Positions 7,305-14,711 are shown, counted from the first letter of the stretch. The stretch: DNA of 20,365 nt from Megamonas sp. UBA1799 (GCA_002319815.1 DCFR01000041.1:1-20365); one strand, 5' to 3'. Program-made: numbers and translations. Notes: generated from the sequence alone by a model not told the origin.

Positions 7305-7799
7305 TTGTTGCATATAGGCGATAAGGTTGTTTATCCCATGCATGGTGCCGGAGTCATTGCGGGCATTGAGCAATGCGAGGTGTTCGGTGAAGGAAAGTCG
7401 TATTATGTCTTGCAAATGCCACTGGGAAATATGAAAGTGATGATTCCAACAGATAATGTGGATAATATCGGTTTGCGGGATGTGATATCGGTCGAAGATG
7501 TTCAACGCGTAAAAGATGTGCTGCAGGATGTGCCCGAACGGGTGATGGGAAGCTGGAACAAGCGGTTTCATGCGAATCTCACCCGGATGAAATCCGGGAA
7601 TATTTGTGATGTAGCTGCGGTAGCACGTAATCTTATTTTGCAGGACCGCCTCAGAAAAATATCAAGCGGGGAACGCCGCCTGCTCGATCTGGCGAAACAG
7701 ATTCTGGTGAGCGAGCTGGTTTACGCGTGCAGCAAAACGCCGCCGGAGGTTGAATCCTGGCTGGATGGCATTTTGGCGGAAAATGGTTTTGATCGTTAA
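7305..7799 (+). CDS. CarD/CdnL-family RNA polymerase-binding transcription regulator
   Basis: 164 residues from TTG 7305. The N-terminal CarD/TRCF RNA-polymerase-interacting domain is clear (IGDKVVYPMHGAGVIAGIEQ, then YYVLQMPLGNMKVMIP), followed by a helical DNA-binding region (about 65-160) containing LLDLAKQILVSELVYA. Family members bind the RNA polymerase beta subunit and stabilise open complexes at many promoters, including rRNA promoters. The start is not obvious: GTG 7299 is 1 nt from the RBS GAGGGGG (7291-7297), whereas TTG 7305 is 7 nt away and gives the usual (M)LHIGDKVVYP beginning; TTG 7308 is also possible. Two promoter candidates precede it. Confidence 0.92.
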   Translation: MLHIGDKVVYPMHGAGVIAGIEQCEVFGEGKSYYVLQMPLGNMKVMIPTDNVDNIGLRDVISVEDVQRVKDVLQDVPERVMGSWNKRFHANLTRMKSGNICDVAAVARNLILQDRLRKISSGERRLLDLAKQILVSELVYACSKTPPEVESWLDGILAENGFDR

Positions 7800-7801
7800 T
7801 T

Positions 7802-7842
7802 TTGACAAAAGCGGATAGATTTTGTAACATGAATTTATCCGC
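7802..7842 (+). promoter_or_regulatory. Promoter candidate overlapping a hairpin before the PIN-TRAM gene
   Basis: TTGACA (7802-7807), 17-nt spacer and TAACAT (7825-7830) lie just after the CarD-like stop codon. A perfect 7-bp inverted repeat, GCGGATA (7811-7817) and TATCCGC (7836-7842) followed by ATTTTGT, brackets the -10 box. It may be a weak terminator for the CarD-like gene or an operator for the next gene. Confidence 0.5.
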
Positions 7843-7885
7843 ATTTTGTATTGAAAAAAGAAAATTTTGAAAGGGGGTGGAACGG

Positions 7886-9049
7886 ATGTTAGATAAGGTA
7901 TTACGATTTTTTATTGCTGCTTTTATGGCACTGGCCGGCGGAGCGCTGATGCAGCTGGCAAGTCCCTTATTGGCGCTGTTTATCAGTACAGAAATCCTGA
8001 AGATTGATATGGGGATTTTCCGGATTACGCTGGCGAAGTTTCTTTGCATTCTGGTTGGAGTTGTCGCCGGCGGCGCTATTGGCTTCCTGTCGTCACCATA
8101 TTTTATTGCTAAATTAAAGCGCTTTTCCATCTGGGTGGAAGGGCAGCTGAGCAAGATGCCGATTCACGATGTTATTGCAGGTGCTTTCGGACTGGCTATC
8201 GGACTTATAATTGCAAATTTATTGGGCGCCGCGTTCTCTCGTATTCCTATCGTTGGTGACTATATTCCTGTTATTTTCAGCATTGTGTTTGGCTATCTGG
8301 GCATTCATATTATGATCAAGAAAAGAAAGGAAATCGTCGGTCTGTTTGACTTTATTCCGCGCTTTCTAAGGGATTATAATAAAAACCGGGAGGAAAAAGC
8401 GGTGGCGGCGGCAGCTGTCGCCGCTATGGCACAGTCGGAGCAGCCGGAGGCGGATCCTTTGTACAAATTGCTGGATACCAGCGTCATTATTGACGGACGC
8501 ATTGCCGATATTTGTAAAAGCGGTTTTATCGAGGGAACTCTTTTGATTCCGGTTTTTGTTCTGGAGGAACTGCAGCATATTGCGGATTCGTCGGATTTGC
8601 TGAAGCGGACACGCGGACGCCGCGGATTGGATATTCTGCAAAAGATTCGCACGGAAAGTCACATGAAAGTTGAAATTGATAATCGCGATTTTGACGATAT
8701 ATCTGAAGTTGATTCCAAATTGGTACGGCTCGGACAGTTGGTTGGCGGCAAGATTATTACCAATGATTATAATCTTAATAAAGTGTCGGAACTGCGTGGG
8801 GTGCCAGTACTAAATATTAATGAACTTTCCAATGCCGTGAAACCAGTGGTGATTCCGGGAGAATCGATGCGGGTCACCGTGGTAAAGGACGGAAAAGAGC
8901 AGGGGCAGGGCGTTGCCTATCTGGATGACGGTACGATGATCGTCATTGAAGGCGGGCATCGTCATCTGAATGCGACTATTGATGTAGAAGTTACGTCGGC
9001 GCTGCAGACTGCGGCCGGACGTATGATTTTTGCCAAGCCGATGCGTTGA
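7886..9049 (+). CDS. YacL-like membrane protein with PIN and TRAM domains
   Basis: 387 residues from ATG 7886. Four hydrophobic membrane helices fill about residues 5-145, then an alanine-rich linker, a PIN nuclease-like domain (about 193-310) with D197 in LLDTSVIIDGRIADI, the E227 region in VLEELQHIAD, D276 in EVDSKL and D294 in ITNDYN, and a C-terminal TRAM domain (about 317-387). The acidic residues expected of a PIN active site are all present. B. subtilis YacL has the same layout and the same genomic place before ispD; its biological role is not settled. RBS AAAGGGGG (7870-7877) is 8 nt from ATG 7886; the in-frame GTG 7877 overlaps the RBS and is rejected. Confidence 0.93.
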   Translation: MLDKVLRFFIAAFMALAGGALMQLASPLLALFISTEILKIDMGIFRITLAKFLCILVGVVAGGAIGFLSSPYFIAKLKRFSIWVEGQLSKMPIHDVIAGAFGLAIGLIIANLLGAAFSRIPIVGDYIPVIFSIVFGYLGIHIMIKKRKEIVGLFDFIPRFLRDYNKNREEKAVAAAAVAAMAQSEQPEADPLYKLLDTSVIIDGRIADICKSGFIEGTLLIPVFVLEELQHIADSSDLLKRTRGRRGLDILQKIRTESHMKVEIDNRDFDDISEVDSKLVRLGQLVGGKIITNDYNLNKVSELRGVPVLNINELSNAVKPVVIPGESMRVTVVKDGKEQGQGVAYLDDGTMIVIEGGHRHLNATIDVEVTSALQTAAGRMIFAKPMR

Positions 9050-9050
9050 A

Positions 9051-9077
9051 AAAAGGGGGTGTGATGCACCTCCTTTT
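9051..9077 (+). terminator. Short hairpin terminator or attenuator before ispD
   Basis: AAAAGGGGGTG (9051-9061) pairs with CACCTCCTTTT (9067-9077) with one G·U pair and a 5-nt loop. The T tail is only four residues, so termination may be partial. Confidence 0.5.
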
Positions 9078-9166
9078 CTGTATGACGGGTTGACGGATAG
9101 ACGGTAAAAAACGGTAGAAGCAGGGAAGCCAAGCGATGTTTCTTTAAAAGCAGGGAGGATATGGCG

Positions 9167-9943
9167 ATGGTAACGGTAATTTTTCCCGCGGCCGGGCAGG
9201 GGAAACGCATGCAGGCTGGGGTTAATAAAGTTTTTTTAGAATTGGCGGGCAAGCCGATTCTGCTGCAGACACTTTTAAAATTTTCCCACTGCACAGCGGT
9301 TGACCGCTTGATTGTCGTGGTGGCCGCCGAGGAAGTTTTATTCATCCGGCGGGCTCTGCGCGGTGTTTCCGAGTTGAAGCCTTATAAAGTCATTGCAGGA
9401 GGAACAGAACGACAGTTTTCCGTTGCCAATGGACTGAAAATGGTCGATCCAGCGACGGATATTGTGTTGGTTCACGATGCTGCCCGTCCGCTGGTGAGCC
9501 AGCAGACGATTGAGAGTGTGATTGCAGAAGCACGGCTCAGCGGCGCGGCGATTGCTGCCGTACGGGAAAAAAATACGGTAAAGGTTGTTGACGGTAATGG
9601 TGTTGTAAAAAAAACGCCGGAACGGGCGCAGCTTTGGGAGGTACAAACGCCACAGGGGTTCAAAAAAGAGCTTTTGGAAGCAGCATATCAGAAAGCGGCA
9701 CAGGATGATGTTCTGGGCACGGATGATGCAAGTCTGGTAGAGCGGCTGGGGGTTCCGGTGAAGGTGGTTCCCGGTGAATATAGGAATATAAAGGTTACGA
9801 CTCCCGAAGATCTGTTGATTGTTGAGGCTTTTTTGCGCGAAGGCCGTCTGGAAAAGGCTAAAGAAGGGATTGGCAGTGTGATTGCTGATCTGGCAGCGAA
9901 AGTCGAGAAACATATGAGTCGGCCGATGGAGGATAAAAAATGA
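9167..9943 (+). CDS. ispD: IspD, 2-C-methyl-D-erythritol 4-phosphate cytidylyltransferase
   Basis: 258 residues from ATG 9167. It joins CTP and MEP to form CDP-methylerythritol in the non-mevalonate isoprenoid pathway. Visible: the CTP-binding N-terminus PAAGQGKRM, GKPIL, HDAARPLVS near residue 100, the KxTVK segment, WEVQTPQGF, TDDASLVE, and GEYRNIKVTTPEDL. ATG 9167 has GGGAGGA (9153-9159) at 7 nt; ATG 9161 is only 1 nt from the RBS. The protein continues about 30 residues past the usual end (…GRLEKAKEGIGSVIADLAAKVEKH…), a predicted helical tail of unknown purpose. The TGA overlaps the ispF ATG by 4 nt (ATGA), so the two are co-translated. Confidence 0.96.
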   Translation: MVTVIFPAAGQGKRMQAGVNKVFLELAGKPILLQTLLKFSHCTAVDRLIVVVAAEEVLFIRRALRGVSELKPYKVIAGGTERQFSVANGLKMVDPATDIVLVHDAARPLVSQQTIESVIAEARLSGAAIAAVREKNTVKVVDGNGVVKKTPERAQLWEVQTPQGFKKELLEAAYQKAAQDDVLGTDDASLVERLGVPVKVVPGEYRNIKVTTPEDLLIVEAFLREGRLEKAKEGIGSVIADLAAKVEKHMSRPMEDKK

Positions 9944-10419
9944 CGCGTTTTGGCATGGGATATGATGTGCATCAGCTGGTGGCTAATCGCCGGATGATCA
10001 TTGGCGGAGTGGAAATACCGCATTCGTTGGGGCTGTTGGGGCATTCAGACGCTGATGTCCTGCTGCATGCTGTAGCTGACGCTTTGCTGGGAGCGGCCGG
10101 ACTCGGCGATATCGGGCGGCATTTTCCTGATACCGACGCACGGTATGAAGGGATCTCGAGTCTGGTTCTTTTGGCTGAGGTGGCTGCGCTTTTGAAAGAG
10201 CAAGGCTATCAAATCGGTAATGTAGATGCAACAGTGGTGGCGCAGCGCCCAAAATTGGCGCCGTATATTGCCGCGATGAATGAAAATATTGCACGCACTT
10301 TGGCGGTGGCCGTCGATCAGGTGAATGTCAAGGCAACGACGGAGGAAAAGCTTGGTTTTACCGGCACGGAGCAGGGAATTTCTGCCTATGCGGTGGCAGG
10401 TATTGAAAAAGTCAGATAA
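9940..10419 (+). CDS. ispF: IspF, 2-C-methyl-D-erythritol 2,4-cyclodiphosphate synthase
   Basis: 159 residues, typical length. It cyclises CDP-ME 2-phosphate to MEcPP. The metal-binding DVH (residues 9-11, in GMGYDVHQL) and the HSDADVLLHAVADALLGA block are present, with the FPDTD segment and the C-terminal KATTEEKLGFTG motif that contacts the cytidine nucleotide. The start overlaps the ispD stop, with GGAGG about 8 nt upstream inside ispD. IspE, which acts between IspD and IspF, is not in the window. Confidence 0.97.
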   Translation: MTRFGMGYDVHQLVANRRMIIGGVEIPHSLGLLGHSDADVLLHAVADALLGAAGLGDIGRHFPDTDARYEGISSLVLLAEVAALLKEQGYQIGNVDATVVAQRPKLAPYIAAMNENIARTLAVAVDQVNVKATTEEKLGFTGTEQGISAYAVAGIEKVR

Positions 10420-10424
10420 GGCTC

Positions 10425-10453
10425 TTGACTTTGCCGGAAATTTGGTCTACGCT
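10425..10453 (+). promoter_or_regulatory. Weak promoter candidate for the thioesterase operon
   Basis: TTGACT (10425-10430), 17-nt spacer, TACGCT (10448-10453) immediately followed by TATATAGG. The -35 box is good and the -10 box is poor; the exact -10 is uncertain. Confidence 0.35.
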
Positions 10454-10489
10454 ATATAGGTTGTGTGCTTTTTGGCAGGAGGACGCGGG

Positions 10490-10897
10490 ATGATAACAAG
10501 AGTACAGCATCGTGTGAGTTTTTATGATACCGACGCTATGGGCGTCGTGCATCATGCCAATTATATCCGCTGGTTTGAATTGGGGCGGGTGGAGTGTCTG
10601 CGGCAAGTGGGAATTACGTTGGATGCGCTGATGCAGGCAGGCTATGTTTTCCCCATTACGGATGTGCGCTGCAAGTATCTGGCAGCGGGCAAGTTTGATG
10701 ATGTGCTTGTTATTGAGGCAAAGCCGGCGGCGTTGACAAAGGTCAAGATGGCCTTTGATTATCGAATCCTGCGGGAAAAGGATCAGGCGGTGCTGGTTGA
10801 AGGGCATACGCAAAATGTGTTTACGAAGCGGGAGACGGGACATATTGTCCGTCTGCCGGAACTGTATTATGAAAAACTGGCCAGAGCGCTGGCCTGA
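10490..10897 (+). CDS. YbgC/FadM-type hot-dog acyl-CoA thioesterase
   Basis: 135 residues from ATG 10490. The 4HBT-type active-site segment YDTDAMGVVHHANYIRWFELGR is present near residues 11-32 (shown here only in part as DTDAMGVVHHANY), with the catalytic aspartate of this family; the remainder fits a single hot-dog domain. Such enzymes hydrolyse short acyl-CoA or hydroxybenzoyl-CoA-like thioesters; the substrate is unknown here. AGGAGG (10478-10483) is 6 nt before the ATG. An in-frame GTG at 10463 lies upstream of that RBS and is rejected. It leads a three-gene run with the membrane protein at 10922 and the CofE-like gene at 11478. Confidence 0.9.
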   Translation: MITRVQHRVSFYDTDAMGVVHHANYIRWFELGRVECLRQVGITLDALMQAGYVFPITDVRCKYLAAGKFDDVLVIEAKPAALTKVKMAFDYRILREKDQAVLVEGHTQNVFTKRETGHIVRLPELYYEKLARALA

Positions 10898-10921
10898 GGA
10901 TTGCAGGGGGTAAAGTTACTG

Positions 10922-11461
10922 ATGACAGTACTATATATTATTCTGGTGGTGTTGCTGGTTCTGGCTTTGGTCGTTAAGTGTTTCTTGTTGAAAGAGGGAA
11001 ATACGCAGGTCCTTTTGCATGCGGAAACGCATACGCCGTTTACGGTGGAGAAGATGACCGAAGATTGTCTGGTACTTTCCAGCCGTACTGAGTTTACGAA
11101 CACTGGCTCGCAGTGTGCAACAATTGTTGATTGTTTGCTGCGCACCCAGCTTCCTTATGAGCAATATGATGGCATCGAAGCCTGGGGAAAAGTTGAACGT
11201 GAGGGAACGCCGCGCGAAGATGATTATTTTGAAGCAACACTGATTGAAGGCGGCGAAAAACTGGCAGTGAAAATCATCGTCCGGCTGACGGCGCGCAAGG
11301 GGATGGATATTCGTACGGCATTGACGCATATGGTCGATCTGCCGATGGATATTATTTATACCCAGTTGGGACGCCGTCCCTGGATCATGGGCAAGGAACG
11401 CATTGTGCTGACGTCGGAGGAGATAGCCCGGCTGGCCGGTGTGGAGTTAGCAAACGACTGA
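10922..11461 (+). CDS. Unrecognised membrane-anchored protein
   Basis: I do not recognise this family. 179 residues from ATG 10922. One N-terminal membrane helix (about residues 3-23, rich in V and L) is followed by a roughly 155-residue soluble domain with beta-rich character, with segments such as LSSRTEFTNTGSQCATIVDCLLR, GIEAWGKVEREG, and DDYFEATLIEGGEKLAVKIIVRL. The domain is most likely outside the membrane if the helix acts as an uncleaved anchor, though orientation is uncertain. The RBS-like CAGGGGG (10904-10910) is 11 nt from ATG 10922; TTG 10901 lies upstream of it and is not credible. The close spacing to the thioesterase (24 nt) and to the CofE-like gene (16 nt) suggests one operon. 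Confidence 0.75.
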   Translation: MTVLYIILVVLLVLALVVKCFLLKEGNTQVLLHAETHTPFTVEKMTEDCLVLSSRTEFTNTGSQCATIVDCLLRTQLPYEQYDGIEAWGKVEREGTPREDDYFEATLIEGGEKLAVKIIVRLTARKGMDIRTALTHMVDLPMDIIYTQLGRRPWIMGKERIVLTSEEIARLAGVELAND

Positions 11462-11477
11462 GGAGCGATGAATAATT

Positions 11478-12116
11478 ATGTCAGACATTAAGCTTATACC
11501 GGTACCCACACGTATCCTGACGCATAAGGACGATATTGTGGATGCTATTGAAAAATATACCCGGGGGCAGGTTGGGCCTCATGATGTGATTTCGGTTGCG
11601 GAGAGCGTTGTAGCAGTTACGCAGGGGAATATCGTGCGGCCGGAAGAGTTGAAATTGTCTTTTATGGCTAAGTTTTTGTGCCGGTTTATGGCCGATCCGG
11701 GCAGCTTGTCGAGTCCGCATGGCATGCAGTCGCTGATGGATGCCGAAGGTACCTGGCGTGTTACCTGGTCTTTGTTTGTTGGCTTTTTGGCAAAGCTAAT
11801 CGGGAAGAAAGGCGTTTTTTATCAGCTGGCCGGCTATCAGGCGGCGCTGATTGATGATGTGACGGGGACTATGCCGCCGTATGATAAGCATATTGTTTAT
11901 GGCCCGAAGGATCCGGATCAAGTGACGGCTCACATCAAAGAGCGTCTGGGTTGTTTTGGCGCAGTCATCGTGGATACAAACGATTTGAAGCGGGTGCGCA
12001 TCGTGGGGCGGACGGAAGGCATCGAGACGGATAAAATCGTACATGCGCTGATTGACAATCCGTTTGGTAATGGTTCGGAAAAGACGCCGATTGTTATTAT
12101 CAAAAATTTTCAGTGA
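11478..12116 (+). CDS. CofE-like F420-0:gamma-glutamyl ligase-domain protein, role unknown
   Basis: 212 residues. The pattern GPHDVISVAESVVAVTQGNIVRP near residues 33-55 (quoted only partly: DVISVAESVVAVTQG) and later YGPKDPDQVTAHIKERLGCFGAVIVDTND (VIVDTND) and DNPFGNG resemble the CofE/FbiB N-terminal ligase domain. In F420-producing organisms that domain adds glutamate to F420-0. No other F420 biosynthesis gene is in the window, and Negativicutes are not known as F420 producers, so a different gamma-glutamyl or related ligation is likely. The start has GAGGAG about 12 nt upstream, longer than usual; ATG 11468 is out of frame and short. A clear terminator follows. Confidence 0.7.
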   Translation: MSDIKLIPVPTRILTHKDDIVDAIEKYTRGQVGPHDVISVAESVVAVTQGNIVRPEELKLSFMAKFLCRFMADPGSLSSPHGMQSLMDAEGTWRVTWSLFVGFLAKLIGKKGVFYQLAGYQAALIDDVTGTMPPYDKHIVYGPKDPDQVTAHIKERLGCFGAVIVDTNDLKRVRIVGRTEGIETDKIVHALIDNPFGNGSEKTPIVIIKNFQ

Positions 12117-12125
12117 CTGGCAAAG

Positions 12126-12156
12126 GCGCTGTTCCTCCGGGGGCGGCGCTATTTTT
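12126..12156 (+). terminator. Intrinsic terminator of the thioesterase/CofE-like operon
   Basis: GCGCTGTTCC (12126-12135) pairs with GGGGCGGCGC (12140-12149) using three G·U pairs and a TCCG loop, followed by TATTTTT. Confidence 0.8.
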
Positions 12157-12160
12157 ACGC

Positions 12161-12190
12161 TTGTCAGGCGAAGGCCCGGCATGCTATGAT
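12161..12190 (+). promoter_or_regulatory. Promoter candidate for rph-rdgB
   Basis: TTGTCA (12161-12166), 18-nt spacer, TATGAT (12185-12190) with an upstream TGC that makes an extended -10. It lies about 35 nt before the rph start. Confidence 0.65.
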
Positions 12191-12225
12191 GGAACTGGTG
12201 AAAAATGCTTTTGGGAGGAATCAGA

Positions 12226-12972
12226 TTGAAAAGATGCGATGGACGGACAGCAGATGAAATGCGGCCGGTAAAGATAACAAAATATTTTCAGCGCTATCCG
12301 GCCGGTTCGGTGCTGGTCGAGATGGGGAATACCAAGGTGATTTGCGCCGCGACGATAGAGGATCGGGTGCCGTTTTTTTTGCGCGGTACCGGAACCGGAT
12401 GGCTAAAAGCTGAGTATTCTTTGCTGCCAAGTTCGACCGCGACACGGACGGCCCGGGAAGCAGCACGCGGCCGCGTATCGGGGCGTACGCAGGAAATTCA
12501 GCGTCTGATCGGACGATCGCTGCGGGCGGTTATGGATCTCAAGGCCTTGGGTGAGCGGACGGTGACGCTCGATTGTGATGTGATTCAGGCGGATGGCGGA
12601 ACGCGTACCGCGTCTATTACCGGTGCCTGGGTGGCCCTGGTGCTGGCGCTGGCGGATGCTGACCGGCCGGAGCGAAGCTTTCCAGTACGGGATTTTCTGG
12701 CGGCGGTGAGCGTTGGCGTTTCGGCGGCGAGTGAACCAATTCTCGATCTTTGCTATGAGGAAGATAGTCAGGCAATTGTCGATATGAATGTGGTCCGGAC
12801 GGGCAGCGGAGAATTTGTCGAAGTGCAGGGAACCGGCGAAGGGCGTCCGTTTTCCCGGATGGAGCTGGATGCATTGCTCGCCAAGGCGGAAACGGGAATC
12901 AATCAGTTGATTTCTTATCAAAAAGATGTTTTGGGCGGCGAACTGGTCTGGAAAATTGGCCGCGTTGTATAA
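12226..12972 (+). CDS. rph: RNase PH, phosphorolytic tRNA 3'-end exoribonuclease
   Basis: 248 residues from TTG 12226. It trims tRNA 3' ends using phosphate, as a hexamer. Family segments are plain: DGRTADEMRPVKI at the start, GSVLVEMGNTKVICAATIED, the phosphate-site region RTAREAARGRVSGRTQEIQR, LDCDVIQADGGTRTASITGA, and VDMNVVRTGSGEFVEVQGTGEG. The RBS GGGAGGA (12213-12219) is 6 nt before TTG 12226; an in-frame ATG at 12205 lies upstream of the RBS and would add seven non-conserved residues, so it is rejected. The gene pair rph-rdgB is common in Firmicutes, though here a terminator separates them. Confidence 0.96.
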   Translation: MKRCDGRTADEMRPVKITKYFQRYPAGSVLVEMGNTKVICAATIEDRVPFFLRGTGTGWLKAEYSLLPSSTATRTAREAARGRVSGRTQEIQRLIGRSLRAVMDLKALGERTVTLDCDVIQADGGTRTASITGAWVALVLALADADRPERSFPVRDFLAAVSVGVSAASEPILDLCYEEDSQAIVDMNVVRTGSGEFVEVQGTGEGRPFSRMELDALLAKAETGINQLISYQKDVLGGELVWKIGRVV

Positions 12973-13004
12973 GCGTCAGAGTAAAATTATGAACAGGTGA
13001 AGCC

Positions 13005-13039
13005 AAACGGCAGTTTCCAGCAGGAAATTGCCGTTTTTT
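13005..13039 (+). terminator. Intrinsic terminator after rph
   Basis: AAACGGCAGTTTCC (13005-13018) pairs with GGAAATTGCCGTTT (13023-13036), one G·U pair and a 4-nt loop, then a run of six T (13034-13039). It implies that rdgB needs its own promoter or read-through; no convincing promoter was found in 13040-13110, which holds two small hairpins (13058-13070 and 13082-13103). Confidence 0.88.
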
Positions 13040-13123
13040 GGCGAATTATAAACAGAAGCCTGTCACAGGCGAAATCTATAAAAGAGCACATGGGCATGCT
13101 CTTGAAGAACAGGGGTGTCGGCT

Positions 13124-13729
13124 ATGAAGAAAATTGTTGTGGCGACAAAGAATCCGGGCAAGATCCGGGAGATGATGCACGCTTTTGAAGGGTTAGCAGT
13201 GGAATTGGTGCCGCTGTCTGCTTTTGGCGATATGCCGGATGCCCCGGAGAATGGCATGACTTTTAGCGACAATGCACACAGCAAGGCTGCGTTTTATATG
13301 CGCCGGACGCATATGGCTTGTCTGGCCGATGATTCGGGGCTGGAGGTGGATGCCCTGAACGGCGCTCCCGGGGTATATTCGGCGCGTTTTGCCGGCGGGC
13401 ATGCCGATGATGCCGCGAATAACGAAAAGTTGTTGGCGGAGTTGGCACGGGCAGGCGTTGCGTCTTCGCGGGCGGCTTATCGCTGCGTGCTGACAATGGT
13501 CGATACCAACGGCAACACGCTGATGGCGGCGGGAAGCTGTCCGGGGGAGGTTCGCTTGGAGTCTCGCGGCAACGGAGGCTTTGGTTACGATCCTTATTTT
13601 TATATAGATGATCATCGGACCATGGCGGAGCTGAGTCTGGAAGAAAAAGACCGGCTGAGTCATCGCGGACAGGCTCTGCGGAAAATGGCCGAACAACTGG
13701 CGGGGTATTTGAAACGGTCCTTAAAATAA
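13124..13729 (+). CDS. rdgB: RdgB/HAM1 non-canonical purine NTP pyrophosphatase
   Basis: 201 residues from ATG 13124. It removes dITP/XTP from the nucleotide pool by hydrolysis to the monophosphate. Motifs: VVATKNPGKIREM at residues 5-17 (nucleotide binding), TFSDNAHSKA near 46-55, the catalytic-acid segment LADDSGLEVDAL at 67-78, GNGGFGYDP about 148-156 and SHRGQAL near the C-terminus. AGGGG (13111-13115) is 8 nt upstream of ATG 13124; the in-frame GTG 13115 overlaps the RBS and is rejected. RdgB homologues are usually 195-205 residues, which agrees. Confidence 0.96.
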   Translation: MKKIVVATKNPGKIREMMHAFEGLAVELVPLSAFGDMPDAPENGMTFSDNAHSKAAFYMRRTHMACLADDSGLEVDALNGAPGVYSARFAGGHADDAANNEKLLAELARAGVASSRAAYRCVLTMVDTNGNTLMAAGSCPGEVRLESRGNGGFGYDPYFYIDDHRTMAELSLEEKDRLSHRGQALRKMAEQLAGYLKRSLK

Positions 13730-13844
13730 GAAATAAATTTTTATAAATTTTTTCATTTTAGGAGGATTTCATCTATTGAACAGCCAATATATATAAAAAC
13801 CATTTATATATTATCAAATCGTTATATGCGAGGGAGGGCTTATT
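13730..13844 (+). other. AT-rich leader of the fumarase/fumarate reductase operon
   Basis: A strongly AT-rich intergenic stretch. It contains a full RBS-like AGGAGG (13760-13765) with no proper gene after it, only a TTG-started 6-codon ORF (13776-13796), and an 8-bp inverted repeat AATATATA/TATATATT (13787-13813). TATA-like hexamers abound but none pairs with a good -35 box at normal spacing, so the operon promoter is not fixed by sequence alone. Confidence 0.4.
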
Positions 13845-14687
13845 GTGCGTACAGTTAAAACTGAGGAAATCACGAGTGCCGTAGCGCAGATGTGTAAAGA
13901 GGCTGCGTACTATCTGCCAAAGGATGTGTATGAGGCCTTGAAAAAAGGTCGGGAGACGGAAGAATCTCCGGTGGGCCGCGATGTACTGGACCAGATCATC
14001 CGCAATGCAGAGATTGCCAGAGCCGAGGATCGGCCTATTTGTCAGGATACCGGTATGGCAATTATTTTTGTTGAAGTTGGTCAGGAGGTCCATATTGAGG
14101 GCGGTTTGTTGGAAGATGCCATCAATGCCGGGGTAGCAAAGGGCTATACCGAAGGTTATTTACGTAAGTCGGTGGTGGCAGAGCCGCTGTTCAACCGCAA
14201 AAATACACAGGATAATACGCCGGCCATTATCTATACGAGTTTGGTCGCCGGAGATAAAATTAAGATTCAGCTGGCGCCGAAAGGTTTTGGCAGTGAAAAT
14301 AAATCCGGGCTGGAGATGCTTGTGCCGGCCGATGGTGTTGAAGGCGTAAAAGCAGCGGTGCTCCGCATTATTCAGCATGCAGACTGCAACCCCTGCCCGC
14401 CGATGGTAGTCGGTGTCGGCGTCGGTGGAACCATGGACCGCGCGGCTTATTTATCGAAGCGGGCCCTGCTGCGGCCAACGAATGTACGCAATGAGCATCC
14501 GCAATATGCGAAATTGGAAGAAGATTTGCTGACTTTGATTAATAAAACGGGCATTGGCCCACAGCTGGGCGGCACTACGTCGGCGCTGGCTGTCAATGTG
14601 GAATGGGGGCCGACGCATATCGCCGGACTGCCAGTGGCTGTGACGATTTGTTGCCATGCGATGCGTCATGCAGAGCGGGTACTGTGA
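13845..14687 (+). CDS. Class I fumarate hydratase, alpha subunit
   Basis: 280 residues from GTG 13845 (AGGGAGGG 13831-13838, 6-nt spacing). This is the [4Fe-4S]-binding half of two-subunit class I fumarase, which interconverts malate and fumarate. Likely cluster cysteines: C66 in ICQDTG (65-70), C184 in NPCPP, and C269 or C270 in VAVTICCHAMRH near the C-terminus. GVGVGGT follows the second cysteine and LGGTTSALAV is also conserved. L-tartrate dehydratase alpha is related, but the neighbouring succinate/fumarate reductase genes favour fumarase. It leads a tight five-gene operon; the beta subunit starts 24 nt downstream. Confidence 0.92.
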   Translation: MRTVKTEEITSAVAQMCKEAAYYLPKDVYEALKKGRETEESPVGRDVLDQIIRNAEIARAEDRPICQDTGMAIIFVEVGQEVHIEGGLLEDAINAGVAKGYTEGYLRKSVVAEPLFNRKNTQDNTPAIIYTSLVAGDKIKIQLAPKGFGSENKSGLEMLVPADGVEGVKAAVLRIIQHADCNPCPPMVVGVGVGGTMDRAAYLSKRALLRPTNVRNEHPQYAKLEEDLLTLINKTGIGPQLGGTTSALAVNVEWGPTHIAGLPVAVTICCHAMRHAERVL

Positions 14688-14711
14688 TAGAATAGAAAGG
14701 GAGAGAGCGAA

